A program made the position numbers and the translations under genes. The notes beneath the pieces were generated by a model, which had not been told where the DNA came from, did not search any database, and saw only the letters and a program-made list of their open reading frames with translations. From Bacteroidales bacterium (GTDB taxonomy: Bacteria; Bacteroidota; Bacteroidia; Bacteroidales; UBA932): a stretch of DNA of 64,000 nucleotides. The stretch lies in contig JAFSOA010000001.1 in NCBI GenBank assembly GCA_017447265.1, positions 1-64,000 of the forward strand. The letters are read 5' to 3'. Shown one piece after another: positions 26,207 through 35,277 of the stretch (its first letter is position 1; each line of letters opens with the position of its first letter).

Positions 26207-27304
26207 TTATTTCGGTGCAATCCTGTAGAGGATGGCCGCCACGACGGCGAAGACGATGTTGGGCACCCACATGGCCAGAGCGGGTGCCATGATGCCCTTG
26301 AGCACGAACATCTGGCTGAAGCGCATGAACAGGATGTAGGCGAAGCTGATGGCCAGGCCGATGCCGATGTTCAGGCCCAGGCCGCCGCGCTTCTTGCGTG
26401 AAGACAGCGACACGGCGATGATGGTCAGCACAAAGGCCGAGAACGGCATCGCGATGCGGTTGTTCTTCTCGATGAGCGAGCGCTTGACCTCGGAATCGCC
26501 GCGCATCTTCTGCACCCGGATCAGTTCGTTCAGGTCCTGTCCGGAGAGCGACTCCACGGAATTCTTGCGGCGGTAGAAATCGGCCAGGGTCAGCTGGATC
26601 ACCGTGTCGAGCTGTTTGCCGGTCCGCACCACTTCGGATTCTCCGTAGAAGTCGCGGATGTAGTAGTTGCGCAGCCGCCAGCCCTGGATGGTGCTGTCCC
26701 ACGCCGCCGAGTTGGCGGAGAGCTTCGAGACGATGCGGTTGTTCTCGATGCGCTCCAGGGTGAAGCCGTAGGCCGTGTTGCTTGCGGAGCTGAACTGCCC
26801 GAAATACACGAATTCGCCCGGTGCGATCTGGTAGTGGATGTTGCGCTGGGTGTTGGCCACGATGCTCTGGGGCTTGATGTATTTGTTCTCGAAATCGAGG
26901 CGTTTCTGGTTGGCGGGCGGGATGATGTAGAGGCCCAGCAACAGCGACAGGCCGCAGATGACGGCGGCCGAGAACATGTAGGGAGCCATGATGCGGCGGA
27001 AGCTGATGCCGCCCGACAGCATGGCTACGATCTCGCTGTTCTGCGCCAGTTTCGAAGTGAAGAAGATGGCTGAAATGAAGACGATCAACGGGCTGAAGTT
27101 GTTGACGATCCACGGGATGAAGCCCCCGAAGTAGTCGAAGATGATCTCCTGGATCGGGACGCTCTTCTCTACGAACTTGTCGATTTTCTCGCTCAGGTCG
27201 AAGATGATGACGATGGACACGCCGATCATGATCGTGAAAAAGAAGGTTCCGAGGAACTTCTTCACGATGTACTTGTCGAGAATCTTGATGTTAGACAGGT
27301 CCAT
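26207..27304 (-). CDS. LptF/LptG-family (YjgP/YjgQ) permease
   Basis: Inner-membrane component that, with LptB, extracts lipopolysaccharide for transport to the outer membrane. 365 residues: two helix groups (about 17-110 and 275-360) enclose a periplasmic beta-jellyroll-like region, the LptF/G architecture; the cytosolic helix segment LAQNSEIVAMLSGGISFRRI (about 74) is characteristic. It starts 3 bases after tgt. A second family member lies at 38788-40266, so this pair could form the LptF-LptG heterodimer; which is which is not decided. Confidence 0.85.
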   Translation of the reverse strand: MDLSNIKILDKYIVKKFLGTFFFTIMIGVSIVIIFDLSEKIDKFVEKSVPIQEIIFDYFGGFIPWIVNNFSPLIVFISAIFFTSKLAQNSEIVAMLSGGISFRRIMAPYMFSAAVICGLSLLLGLYIIPPANQKRLDFENKYIKPQSIVANTQRNIHYQIAPGEFVYFGQFSSASNTAYGFTLERIENNRIVSKLSANSAAWDSTIQGWRLRNYYIRDFYGESEVVRTGKQLDTVIQLTLADFYRRKNSVESLSGQDLNELIRVQKMRGDSEVKRSLIEKNNRIAMPFSAFVLTIIAVSLSSRKKRGGLGLNIGIGLAISFAYILFMRFSQMFVLKGIMAPALAMWVPNIVFAVVAAILYRIAPK

Positions 27305-27307
27305 GGG

Positions 27308-28438
27308 CTACAATCGGGTGTCAAGCTTCCGGATGGTCTGCTCCTTCCAGCTGCCGAAGTCTCCCGCTTCGATGTGTTCACGCGCCTGTTCGACCAGATG
27401 CAGGTAGAAGGCCAGGTTGTGCTGGCTGGCGATCTGGGCGGCCAGCATCTCGCCGGCCACGAACAGGTGGCGCAGGTAGGCTTTGGTGTAGCAGTGGTCT
27501 ACAAAAGACGTTCCAGCCGGATCGAGCGGCGAGAAATCGTCGGCCCATTTCTTATTCTTGATGTGGATGATGCCTTCGCTGGTGAAGAGCATGGCGTTGC
27601 GACCGTTGCGGGTGGGCATCACGCAGTCGAACATGTCGACGCCGCGGGCGATGCCTTCCAGCAGGTTGGCGGGGGTGCCCACGCCCATCAGGTAACGGGG
27701 CTTGTCCTGCGGCAGCACGGGATGCAGGAGCTCCAGCATCTCGTACATCTTTTCGGTGGGCTCTCCCACGGCCAGTCCGCCGATGGCGTAGCCTTCGCGC
27801 CGGAAGGCCATCGCGTGCTCGGCAGCCCGCAGGCGCAGGTCCGGATAGACGCAGCCCTGCACGATGGGGAAGAAGGTCTGGCTGTAGCCGTAGAGGGGTT
27901 CGGTCTCGTCGAAATGCCGGATGCAGCGCTCCAGCCAGCGCTGGGTGAGGCCCAGCGATTTCTCGGCGTATCGGTAGTCCGCGTCGCCCGGGCAGCACTC
28001 GTCGAGCGCCATCACGATGTCGGCGCCGATGATGCGTTGGGTGTCAACGTTGTTTTCGGGCGTGAAGATATGCCGCGACCCGTCGATGTGCGACTGGAAG
28101 ATGCAGCCTTCCTCAGAGAGTTTGCGGCTCTGGGCCAGCGAAAAAACCTGGAAGCCGCCGCTGTCGGTCAGGATGGGGCGGTCCCAGGAAGTGAATTTGT
28201 GCAGGCCGCCGGCCCGTCGCAGGATGTCAAGCCCGGGGCGCAGGTAGAGGTGGTAGGTGTTGCCCAGGATGATCTGCGCGTGGATGTCCTCGCGCAAGTC
28301 TTTATGGTACACGCCCTTCACGGAGCCGACCGTGCCGACCGGCATGAAGATGGGGGTCTCGATGGTGCCGTGGTCGGTGGTGATCCGGCCGCGGCGGGCA
28401 CTGGTCATCGGATCCGTGGAAAGTACGTCGAATTTCAT
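27308..28438 (-). CDS. tgt: tRNA-guanine(34) transglycosylase
   Basis: Exchanges guanine-34 for the queuosine precursor in GUN-anticodon tRNAs. TIM-barrel protein of 376 residues with the active-site Asp92 (DSGGFQVFSL), GGLAVGEP (about 220) and the nucleophile region VDMFDCVMPTRNGRNA (about 267). The three cysteines of the usual C-terminal zinc site are absent: Gly309, Ser311 and Asp314 occupy those places, while His340 is kept. queG, which acts in the same pathway, is at 35918. First gene of a three-gene run. Confidence 0.93.
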   Translation of the reverse strand: MKFDVLSTDPMTSARRGRITTDHGTIETPIFMPVGTVGSVKGVYHKDLREDIHAQIILGNTYHLYLRPGLDILRRAGGLHKFTSWDRPILTDSGGFQVFSLAQSRKLSEEGCIFQSHIDGSRHIFTPENNVDTQRIIGADIVMALDECCPGDADYRYAEKSLGLTQRWLERCIRHFDETEPLYGYSQTFFPIVQGCVYPDLRLRAAEHAMAFRREGYAIGGLAVGEPTEKMYEMLELLHPVLPQDKPRYLMGVGTPANLLEGIARGVDMFDCVMPTRNGRNAMLFTSEGIIHIKNKKWADDFSPLDPAGTSFVDHCYTKAYLRHLFVAGEMLAAQIASQHNLAFYLHLVEQAREHIEAGDFGSWKEQTIRKLDTRL

Positions 28439-28456
28439 GCTGTAGTGCTAATCAAA

Positions 28457-28465
28457 GCAAAGATA
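28457..28465 (-). promoter_or_regulatory. -7 box of the tgt operon
   Basis: TATCTTTGC on the minus strand (28465-28457), an exact -7 match about 20 bases before the tgt ATG; -33 box not clear. Confidence 0.5.
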
Positions 28466-28518
28466 GGCAAAATTGGTATATTTTTCGTTATCTTTAATTG
28501 GCAAAACCCGAGTTTACC

Positions 28519-31500
28519 ATGAAACGATTGCTTTGGACGGTCGCTTTGCTGGCCACTGTTGTATGTACCATGGATGCACAAACCACCTATTCGCGCCTCT
28601 GGTCCAAGGTCCAGAAGGCCGAAAAAGAAGGCAAGCCCCAGACGGCTGCCGGCTACCTGAAAGAACTGGAGCAGAAGACCATCGCCGCTGGCGATGAGCT
28701 GGAGCAGCTGGTCGTGGCTGAACGCCTCTACGAGAACCTCACCAAATACAACTGGAAAGAGGCCAATGCCTACTATCCTTCGTACATGGCGATCAACCGC
28801 CGGGTGATGACGGACAGTCTCGACGCATATGTCGTCAAGTACGCGAAACATCCCCGCGTCATGATGCTGCTCTACCGGCAGCTCCAGAACCATAAGGAAG
28901 CCGTGGACCGCCGTTCGCGCAGCGTTGTCAGCGGCGAAGACTACCTGGCCCTGCGCCGGGAGGCGGAAGCGCTCCTCCGGCACAAGCGCGTGGGAACGTA
29001 CAAAAAATCGCTCGAGTCCTTCATCACATCGATGGACTCCCGCTCGCTGAGCACTTCGTCGCACGAGACCATGGCCCCTGCCAGCGGTGTGGAATACACC
29101 CTGAACACCCGCAATGTCGACAAAGTCGAGCAGCGGGTCTATCGCATGAACAAGGATGTGGTGTTCCTGCCCTACATGGCAGACGCCTCGCTCCAGCTCC
29201 TCGAAAAGAACGCCACGCTGTTGGACAAGACCGAGGTGACGGGCTTTCGGAACGAGTATAATATCAGCGAGCAGCGCGTCACGACCGTGGACTTCCCCAC
29301 GCCCGGCGTCTATGTGATCCGTTTCGCAACCCCGGACGGCCGGGAGGTGTGCTACGAGAGCGTCAACGTCAGCGATGTCGTGGGCGCCCTGCGCATCCGT
29401 GGCGGCAGTCCCGAAGTCTATGCCGCCGATTTCCGTACCGGCAAGCCCATCCCGCAGGGCCGGTTCTCCGTTTTCAAGAACATCTACGACAAGAATACGA
29501 GCAGCATCCTGAAGCTGAAACCCTGGCTGACCGGCCGCTTTGACGGACAGGGCTTCTCGGCCATCGATGCCGGCAAGGCCCCCTCCGACCGCAAGAACCA
29601 TTATTTCCTGCGCGTCGAAGCGGGAGAAGACACGTATGCGCCGATGATCAGTGGCCTGCAGGACGAGGAGTGGTACGACCGCTCCGGCAGCCGCCATCAG
29701 GTCACCCAGTCGATTGTCTTCACCGACCGCAACCTGTACAAGCCCGGCGATACCATCTATTTCAAGGTGATCTGCTACAAAGCCTCGGAGACGGAGGGCG
29801 AAGTACTGGCCAACCAGCAGGTGGAACTGACGCTGCAACACAGCTCCTCGCCCGACACCGTGGCCCAGGTGAAGCTCCTGACCAACGACATGGGTTCCGC
29901 CAGCGGCTTCTTCACCCTGCCGGAGGGCAGCAAGAACGGGCGTTACATCATCCGGGAGGGCTACCGTTCGCTCAAGGCCATCCGCGTGGAAGCGTACAAG
30001 CGGCCCAACTTCAATGTGACGCTGCAGCCTGTGGGGGATGTGCTCTGCTTCGGCGACGTGGTCCGCCAGGGCGGCTCGCTCCAGAGTTTCGCCGGTTTTT
30101 CCGTGGCGGGCGGCACCATTGAATACTCCATCACCCGCACCTGCCTGGTGGCTTCCAAGGCGGGCTGGTGGAGTTCCTGGTACGAAAAGGTCGGTGAAGG
30201 CAGCACCCTTTCCGACAACCAGGGCCACTTCGAGATCCTGTTTACGGCGGAACGCCCGGTTTACACGGGCTCCCGTCCGGAAGACATGCAGGACCTCTAC
30301 AAGGCCAGCTACGACATCCGCGTCCGCGCCGTTGACCCGCAGGGTGAAGTGCACGAAAGCCAGATTTCCGTGCCGGTGGGCGACATTCCGCTCGACCTGT
30401 ACATCGATCTGCCGAAGGGGCAGGCGCTGGGCAGCCGCACGATCATCGACAAAGACCGCGTAAAGGAAGTGACGGTCAAAGGCACGACGCTCAACGGCAC
30501 GCCATTCAGCTTCCAGGGCGACTGGTCGCTCCTCGATGAAGAGGGGAAAGCCGTGGCCGAGGGTAAGTTCATGTCCAACGAAGCGCTGGCGCCGGGCTTT
30601 GACGCGCTGCCGTCCGGCCTCTATACGATAACGGCCCGCACCGAGTACCGCGGCCGCGAGACCCGCACCAGCCGGCAGATCGTCGTCATGAGCACCGACG
30701 ACCGGAAACTGCCCTGCCAGCAGCGGTACTTCTATTATCCGGTGAAGACGGAGGGCGAGATCGAGTTCTTGCTGGGAACGTCAGAAGAAGACCTGTACTT
30801 TGAACTGGAGATCTTCGACAACGCAAAGGTTCTCTACCACGAGAGCGTACACTTGCAGAATGAACTGCGCAAGTTCAGGATTCCGTACGATCCGGCCTGG
30901 CGCAGCTGTGTCAACATGGTCATCTTCGGTGTCTACGATGGAAGAATCATCACTAAGCAGTACGAGTTCAAGCGTCGGAGCGACGTGCGGCTCGACATCG
31001 CCATCGAGACCTTCCGCGACAAGACCACGCCGGGAGCACAGGAAGAGATGACCATCCGGGCGCCGGAAGGCTCCGAACTGCTGGTGTCGATCTTCGACGT
31101 GACCACTGACCGCTATGGTCGCAACGCGTTTGACTTCCGTCCGCTCCGGGAATACCCGTCCGTGGGCCGGCCTTCCGTCCACTCTTCGCTCGACAGCTGG
31201 CGTGCCTTGTCGGCCAAGCAGATGATGAACACACGGATAGCGGACTATGCGACCGCAGATGGCATGGTGATGGAAGAAGCGGCCATGTACAAGAGTGTGG
31301 CGAACGACGTCATGGCGGATGCCGCGGGCATCCAGGAGGAAGAGGAAGAAACACCCGCCTTCGAAGGCCGCACGAATTTCAGCGAGCTCATGGCTTTCTA
31401 TCCGCACATCCGCGCGGAGAAGGGCGGTGTGACGAAGGTCCGCTACACGCCGGGCGACCTGCTGACCACTTTCCGGGTGCTGGTGCTGGCGCACGACAAG

Positions 31501-33303
31501 CGCCTGTACACGGGCAATGCCGAAACGGAGTTCGTGGTGCAGAAAGAACTGATGGTGATGCCCTCGGTGCCGCTCTTCGCCACGCAGGGCGACCGGCTGG
31601 TGCTCAAGAGCAAGCTCGTGAATCTGAGCGACAGGCAGCTCAACGGCACGGCCTACGTGGAAATGCTCGACGACCAGGGTCGCAAGCTGAAGCTCAAGGG
31701 CATGGGCGGCCAGAAGAAGAGCCTGCTGGCCGGCGCCCAGGACGAAGTGGCCTGGACCCTCGACGTGCCGGGCGGGACGCAGAAGTTGACGGTCCGCATC
31801 TGGTTCGCCACGCTCACTGCGAGCGATGGCGAGCAGCACGAGATCCAGGTTGTGCCCAATACTATCACCCTCACCGAGGCGGCCTCGTTCATCCTGGGCC
31901 AGGGCAAAGACCACGCCTACTATGAGAAGCAGCTTCGCAAGCAGTTCGGAGCCGCCAATCCGAAGATCGAATATGCCGAGTACTCTACGCTCGACGCCGT
32001 GAAGGAATCGCTGCCCGTGGCGCAGAAGCCTGCGTGCGAGAACGCCATCAACTGGATCAACCAGCTGTACATCAACCAGATGCGCAACTTTGTGCTGCAG
32101 GACGATCCGGCCGATTACGCCGCGTTCCGCGCCCAGGCCTTCTCCGCGCTCAAGACCTTCCAGGAACGCGACGGGCGCTTCAGCTGGTTCCGCGGCATGC
32201 CCGGCAGCGACATGATCACGCTCTACTTCCTCGAGAAGCTGGGGCAGCTGCGGCAGGTGGGCGCCCTCGCGCTTTCCGCCGACGAACTGCAGATGGTGCG
32301 TCAGGCAGCCGCTGCCCTTGACGAACATGTGGCGCTCCGCAGTGCGCAGAGCAAGACCTTCGCGCCTTTCGCCTACATCCGCGACTTCGGCATCCGCAGC
32401 CTCTGGTTCGACATCGCCCTCAGCGACAAGGCCAATGCCGTTTTCCAGCAGTTCGTGGACAAGGGCGGCGAAGGCTGGCAGAATCTGTCCATCCTCGAAA
32501 AGGCCCAGCTCTGCAACACGATGCTGCGCGCAGCCGGCACGCCGTACGCCGACAAGCGCTTCGACAAGCGCGTCAAGCTGCTGCGCGAATCCCTCAAGGA
32601 CTACGCCGTGGAGAATCCGACCGTCGGCTGCTACTTCCCCAACGCCGTGATGCCGTACCGCGGCCTCATGAACAGCGAAATCTACGCCCACGCGCAGCTC
32701 ATGGAACTCTTCGCTTCGCTGAAGGAACGGAAGATGGTCGACGGCATCGCCCAGTGGATGCTGCTGCAGAAGCACAACCAGGCCTGGGAGAACACCGTGG
32801 CCACGACCGACGCCGTCCATGCGCTCATCGCCAGCAAGGCAAAGGACTTGAAACTCGGTGCCGTGTACTATACCTACACCACCGAACTCAGCCGCGTGAA
32901 GGCCTCCGCCAACGAAATCTCCATCCGGCGCCGTTTCGTCCGCAACGGCCGGGAGCCTCTCGCCAATGGCGCGAAGCTCAAGGTCGGCGACAAGATCACC
33001 GTCTACTACGACATCGACAACAGCGAGAACCGCAGCTTCGTGCAGATGCGTGCCATGCGGCCGGCCTCGTTCTACCCCGTGGACGAACGTTCCTACTTCA
33101 GTTGGTGGGGCTTCTACCGCGAGGTCAAGCCTTCCGAAACCAACTACTACTGGGAGCTGTTGCCCGAAGAGAAGACCACGGTGACCGAGGAGTTCTATGT
33201 CACGCAGGAAGGCACTTTCAACACCGGCCTGGTCGAGATCGAATGCCTCTATGCCAAGGAATACCGCGGCCACACCGCCGCTGAATCTTTTACCTCGAAA
33301 TAA
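28519..33303 (+). CDS. Alpha-2-macroglobulin-like protein (MG2 and A2M domains)
   Basis: Very large exported protein (1594 residues) with a signal peptide ending near TMDAQ. An N-terminal helical region precedes a macroglobulin MG2-type domain (FTDRNLYKPGDTIYFKVI, about residue 405), a bait-like middle, the A2M signature region (FYPHIRAEKGGVTKVRYTPG, about 963) and a C-terminal alpha/alpha toroid. Bacterial relatives are thought to trap proteases in the periplasm or at the surface. The thioester CxEQ motif is not found; ACENAINW stands near the expected place, so covalent trapping is unlikely. The phosphatase gene follows 13 bases later. Confidence 0.87.
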   Translation: MKRLLWTVALLATVVCTMDAQTTYSRLWSKVQKAEKEGKPQTAAGYLKELEQKTIAAGDELEQLVVAERLYENLTKYNWKEANAYYPSYMAINRRVMTDSLDAYVVKYAKHPRVMMLLYRQLQNHKEAVDRRSRSVVSGEDYLALRREAEALLRHKRVGTYKKSLESFITSMDSRSLSTSSHETMAPASGVEYTLNTRNVDKVEQRVYRMNKDVVFLPYMADASLQLLEKNATLLDKTEVTGFRNEYNISEQRVTTVDFPTPGVYVIRFATPDGREVCYESVNVSDVVGALRIRGGSPEVYAADFRTGKPIPQGRFSVFKNIYDKNTSSILKLKPWLTGRFDGQGFSAIDAGKAPSDRKNHYFLRVEAGEDTYAPMISGLQDEEWYDRSGSRHQVTQSIVFTDRNLYKPGDTIYFKVICYKASETEGEVLANQQVELTLQHSSSPDTVAQVKLLTNDMGSASGFFTLPEGSKNGRYIIREGYRSLKAIRVEAYKRPNFNVTLQPVGDVLCFGDVVRQGGSLQSFAGFSVAGGTIEYSITRTCLVASKAGWWSSWYEKVGEGSTLSDNQGHFEILFTAERPVYTGSRPEDMQDLYKASYDIRVRAVDPQGEVHESQISVPVGDIPLDLYIDLPKGQALGSRTIIDKDRVKEVTVKGTTLNGTPFSFQGDWSLLDEEGKAVAEGKFMSNEALAPGFDALPSGLYTITARTEYRGRETRTSRQIVVMSTDDRKLPCQQRYFYYPVKTEGEIEFLLGTSEEDLYFELEIFDNAKVLYHESVHLQNELRKFRIPYDPAWRSCVNMVIFGVYDGRIITKQYEFKRRSDVRLDIAIETFRDKTTPGAQEEMTIRAPEGSELLVSIFDVTTDRYGRNAFDFRPLREYPSVGRPSVHSSLDSWRALSAKQMMNTRIADYATADGMVMEEAAMYKSVANDVMADAAGIQEEEEETPAFEGRTNFSELMAFYPHIRAEKGGVTKVRYTPGDLLTTFRVLVLAHDKRLYTGNAETEFVVQKELMVMPSVPLFATQGDRLVLKSKLVNLSDRQLNGTAYVEMLDDQGRKLKLKGMGGQKKSLLAGAQDEVAWTLDVPGGTQKLTVRIWFATLTASDGEQHEIQVVPNTITLTEAASFILGQGKDHAYYEKQLRKQFGAANPKIEYAEYSTLDAVKESLPVAQKPACENAINWINQLYINQMRNFVLQDDPADYAAFRAQAFSALKTFQERDGRFSWFRGMPGSDMITLYFLEKLGQLRQVGALALSADELQMVRQAAAALDEHVALRSAQSKTFAPFAYIRDFGIRSLWFDIALSDKANAVFQQFVDKGGEGWQNLSILEKAQLCNTMLRAAGTPYADKRFDKRVKLLRESLKDYAVENPTVGCYFPNAVMPYRGLMNSEIYAHAQLMELFASLKERKMVDGIAQWMLLQKHNQAWENTVATTDAVHALIASKAKDLKLGAVYYTYTTELSRVKASANEISIRRRFVRNGREPLANGAKLKVGDKITVYYDIDNSENRSFVQMRAMRPASFYPVDERSYFSWWGFYREVKPSETNYYWELLPEEKTTVTEEFYVTQEGTFNTGLVEIECLYAKEYRGHTAAESFTSK

Positions 33304-33316
33304 ATAACCCCGACCT

Positions 33317-34591
33317 ATGAAAAAACTATTCTTCATCTTTACAGCAGTCATATTGGCCATCGCACCGGTGCAGGGCCAGGATGCCCGAAAACGGCTGCAG
33401 GAGAACCCCGAACGCTATGGCGGCGTCCATCACAGCTATGAAGCGCCGGCAATGCTGGCGGACACGCCGGCACCAAGCGGCTATACGCCTTTTTACGTGA
33501 GCCATTACGGCCGTCATGGCAGCCGGTATCTCACGTCCATGAATTCGGTCACCCGCGTGTCGCACCTTTTCGACAGCCTGGATTCGCTGGGTGTCCTCTC
33601 GGCCGAGGGAAAAGCCTTGCACGAGGCCCTCAAGGCCCTGGAGCAGAGCCATGTCGACCAGGCTGGCTACCTGACGCTCCGGGGCGGTCGCGAACACCAG
33701 GAGATCGCCCGGCGTCTGTATGAACGCGTTCCGGGTGTTTTCCGTCAGGCTGACCGCGACCGCGTGATCGCCGAATCCAGTTATGTGCAGCGCTGCATCC
33801 AGTCGCTGGCCAATTTCACGATGTCCCTCAAGGGCAACGCGCCGCAGCTCCGCTTCAACGTGTATGCCGGCGAGCGCTTCATGCACCACATCGCCCCGGG
33901 CACGAGCGTCAAGCGCAACGCGTCGCACGCCGCCGTCTTCGACTCCGTGCTCCATGCCCGCCTCGACCCGACCCGCGCGATGAACGCCTGGTTCTCGGAT
34001 CCGTGGGTGGCCGCGCAGCATCTGGGCCGCTACCAGGTGCGCCAATTCATCTACTATGTTTTTTATGCCGGCGGAATCAACCAGTGCCTGGCCGACGACT
34101 ATGACCTGCCCGACATCCACCGTTTCTTCACGGAAGAAGAACTGTACAACCTGTGGCACTGCGAGAACCTCTCCCATTTCGATTCGATGGCCAACACGCT
34201 GGAGAACGGTTGCCGTTTCAACGAGACGGGGCGGAAAATCCTCGCTGACTTCATAGAAAAGGCCGACGCCGCCGTGGCCGGCAACGATATCGCTGCCGAC
34301 CTGCGTTTCGGCCACGATTCCGGCCTGCTGCCGCTGCTGAGCTACCTCCGGCTGGAAGGTTATGAAAAGACGATCTCCATGACGGAGGCCGAGGAGCGGG
34401 GCTGGTACAGCTTCGAACAGATGCCGATGGGTTCCAACCTCCAGCTGATCTTCTACAAAAACCCCAAGGGAGATGTGCTGGTGAAGATCCTCCGCAATGA
34501 GCGTGAGACCCTCATTCCGGCCCTCAAGCCCTACAAGGGGCCGTACTACCGCTGGAAGGATTTGCGCGACTACTTCGTGAACCTGCCGTGA
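33317..34591 (+). CDS. Histidine acid phosphatase (phytase/MINPP-like)
   Basis: Exported phosphomonoesterase of the histidine phosphatase superfamily, branch 2. A Sec signal peptide (cut near VQGQ) is followed by the catalytic RHG motif in SHYGRHGSRYL (Arg66, His67) and the proton-donor HD in FGHDSGLLPLLSYL (His333, Asp334). Length 424 and layout resemble the inositol polyphosphate phosphatases known from Bacteroides, so phytate or another phosphate ester is a likely substrate; this is inferred. Shares a transcript with the macroglobulin-like gene. Confidence 0.82.
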   Translation: MKKLFFIFTAVILAIAPVQGQDARKRLQENPERYGGVHHSYEAPAMLADTPAPSGYTPFYVSHYGRHGSRYLTSMNSVTRVSHLFDSLDSLGVLSAEGKALHEALKALEQSHVDQAGYLTLRGGREHQEIARRLYERVPGVFRQADRDRVIAESSYVQRCIQSLANFTMSLKGNAPQLRFNVYAGERFMHHIAPGTSVKRNASHAAVFDSVLHARLDPTRAMNAWFSDPWVAAQHLGRYQVRQFIYYVFYAGGINQCLADDYDLPDIHRFFTEEELYNLWHCENLSHFDSMANTLENGCRFNETGRKILADFIEKADAAVAGNDIAADLRFGHDSGLLPLLSYLRLEGYEKTISMTEAEERGWYSFEQMPMGSNLQLIFYKNPKGDVLVKILRNERETLIPALKPYKGPYYRWKDLRDYFVNLP

Positions 34592-34592
34592 C

Positions 34593-34625
34593 GTAAAACG
34601 CCGACCCTGCGGGCCGGCGTTTTAC
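34593..34625. terminator. Bidirectional terminator (phosphatase / small secreted protein)
   Basis: GTAAAACGCCG (34593-34603) pairs with CGGCGTTTTAC (34615-34625); CCC and GGG extend the stem inside. A- and T-tracts on both sides serve the convergent genes. Confidence 0.85.
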
Positions 34626-34626
34626 A

Positions 34627-35205
34627 TTATTCCGGAATCAGGTTGAGGATCCTGTCAGGGACCGGAACATTCTCCTGGAAGTCGACCACTTCGATGACCG
34701 TTTCATGCCGGCGCTGCTTGACGATGGTTTTCAGCGGGAAACCCTTGTAGGTCCAGACGGTCCATTCGACGGGCTTTCGGTTCGTGATTACCGTGTAGGT
34801 GTATTTGTGGCAGGGCCTGCCCATGCACTCCTCCTCGCCGAGGTCCTGAATGCCATATTTTTCGGCCTGTTCTTCCGTGAGATTGAGGAAGTTGAGGTCA
34901 GACATGGGGTTGGGCGACTCTTTGCTGTCGACCTTTCCCTCCTGGATGTTGAAGGTCCAGATGCGGTCTTTCCGCGTCAGAATGCCGTAATCGTAGGTCA
35001 CGAAGCCGGGAATGTCCATCGTCTGGATGTCACATTCGAAGGCGCCGTAATGGTCGATATAGACGGTACCGTTGGTTACCTGTCCACTGAAAGTGGTCTG
35101 TTTCCTGGCGATGCACGACTTGAAGCCGTATTTCTTGAAACTGTCCTGTGCGGATGCGCCGAAGGCGACGGCCAGCAGAAGGGAAAGCAGGAGAATCTTC
35201 TTCAT
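34627..35205 (-). CDS. Secreted protein of unknown function
   Basis: 192 residues with a clear signal peptide (MKKILLLSLLLAVAFGASAQ). The mature part alternates short hydrophobic and polar strands (TNGTVYIDHYGAF, KYTYTVI, PVEWTVWTYKGFPLKTIVK), suggesting a beta-sheet fold of the LolA/lipocalin-like kind seen in several Bacteroidota secreted families, but I do not recognise a specific family. Two cysteines (in EEECMGRPCHK) could form a disulfide. Convergent to the phosphatase and divergent from the thiamin gene. Confidence 0.7.
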   Translation of the reverse strand: MKKILLLSLLLAVAFGASAQDSFKKYGFKSCIARKQTTFSGQVTNGTVYIDHYGAFECDIQTMDIPGFVTYDYGILTRKDRIWTFNIQEGKVDSKESPNPMSDLNFLNLTEEQAEKYGIQDLGEEECMGRPCHKYTYTVITNRKPVEWTVWTYKGFPLKTIVKQRRHETVIEVVDFQENVPVPDRILNLIPE

Positions 35206-35241
35206 AACGATAAGGATTACAAGGTAAAGTTAAGATTAATC

Positions 35242-35273
35242 TTTCAACTGTTGACGAAAAAGTGATATATTTG
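35242..35273 (+). promoter_or_regulatory. Promoter of the thiamin pyrophosphokinase gene
   Basis: TTTC (35242-35245), 20-base spacer, TATATTTG (35266-35273). The predicted transcript start falls at about the GTG start codon itself, so the message may be leaderless. Confidence 0.55.
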
Positions 35274-35277
35274 TCCT

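Noticed and set aside
28435-33360. Very long open frames antisense to the macroglobulin-like gene (639 and 859 codons)
   Set aside because: They are rich in Val/His/Gly/Glu strings typical of the reverse of GC-rich codons, have no domain pattern, and lie opposite a clear gene.
35206-35277. TPP riboswitch before the thiamin pyrophosphokinase gene
   Set aside because: No conserved CTGAGA-type thi-box is seen and the predicted promoter leaves no room for a leader.
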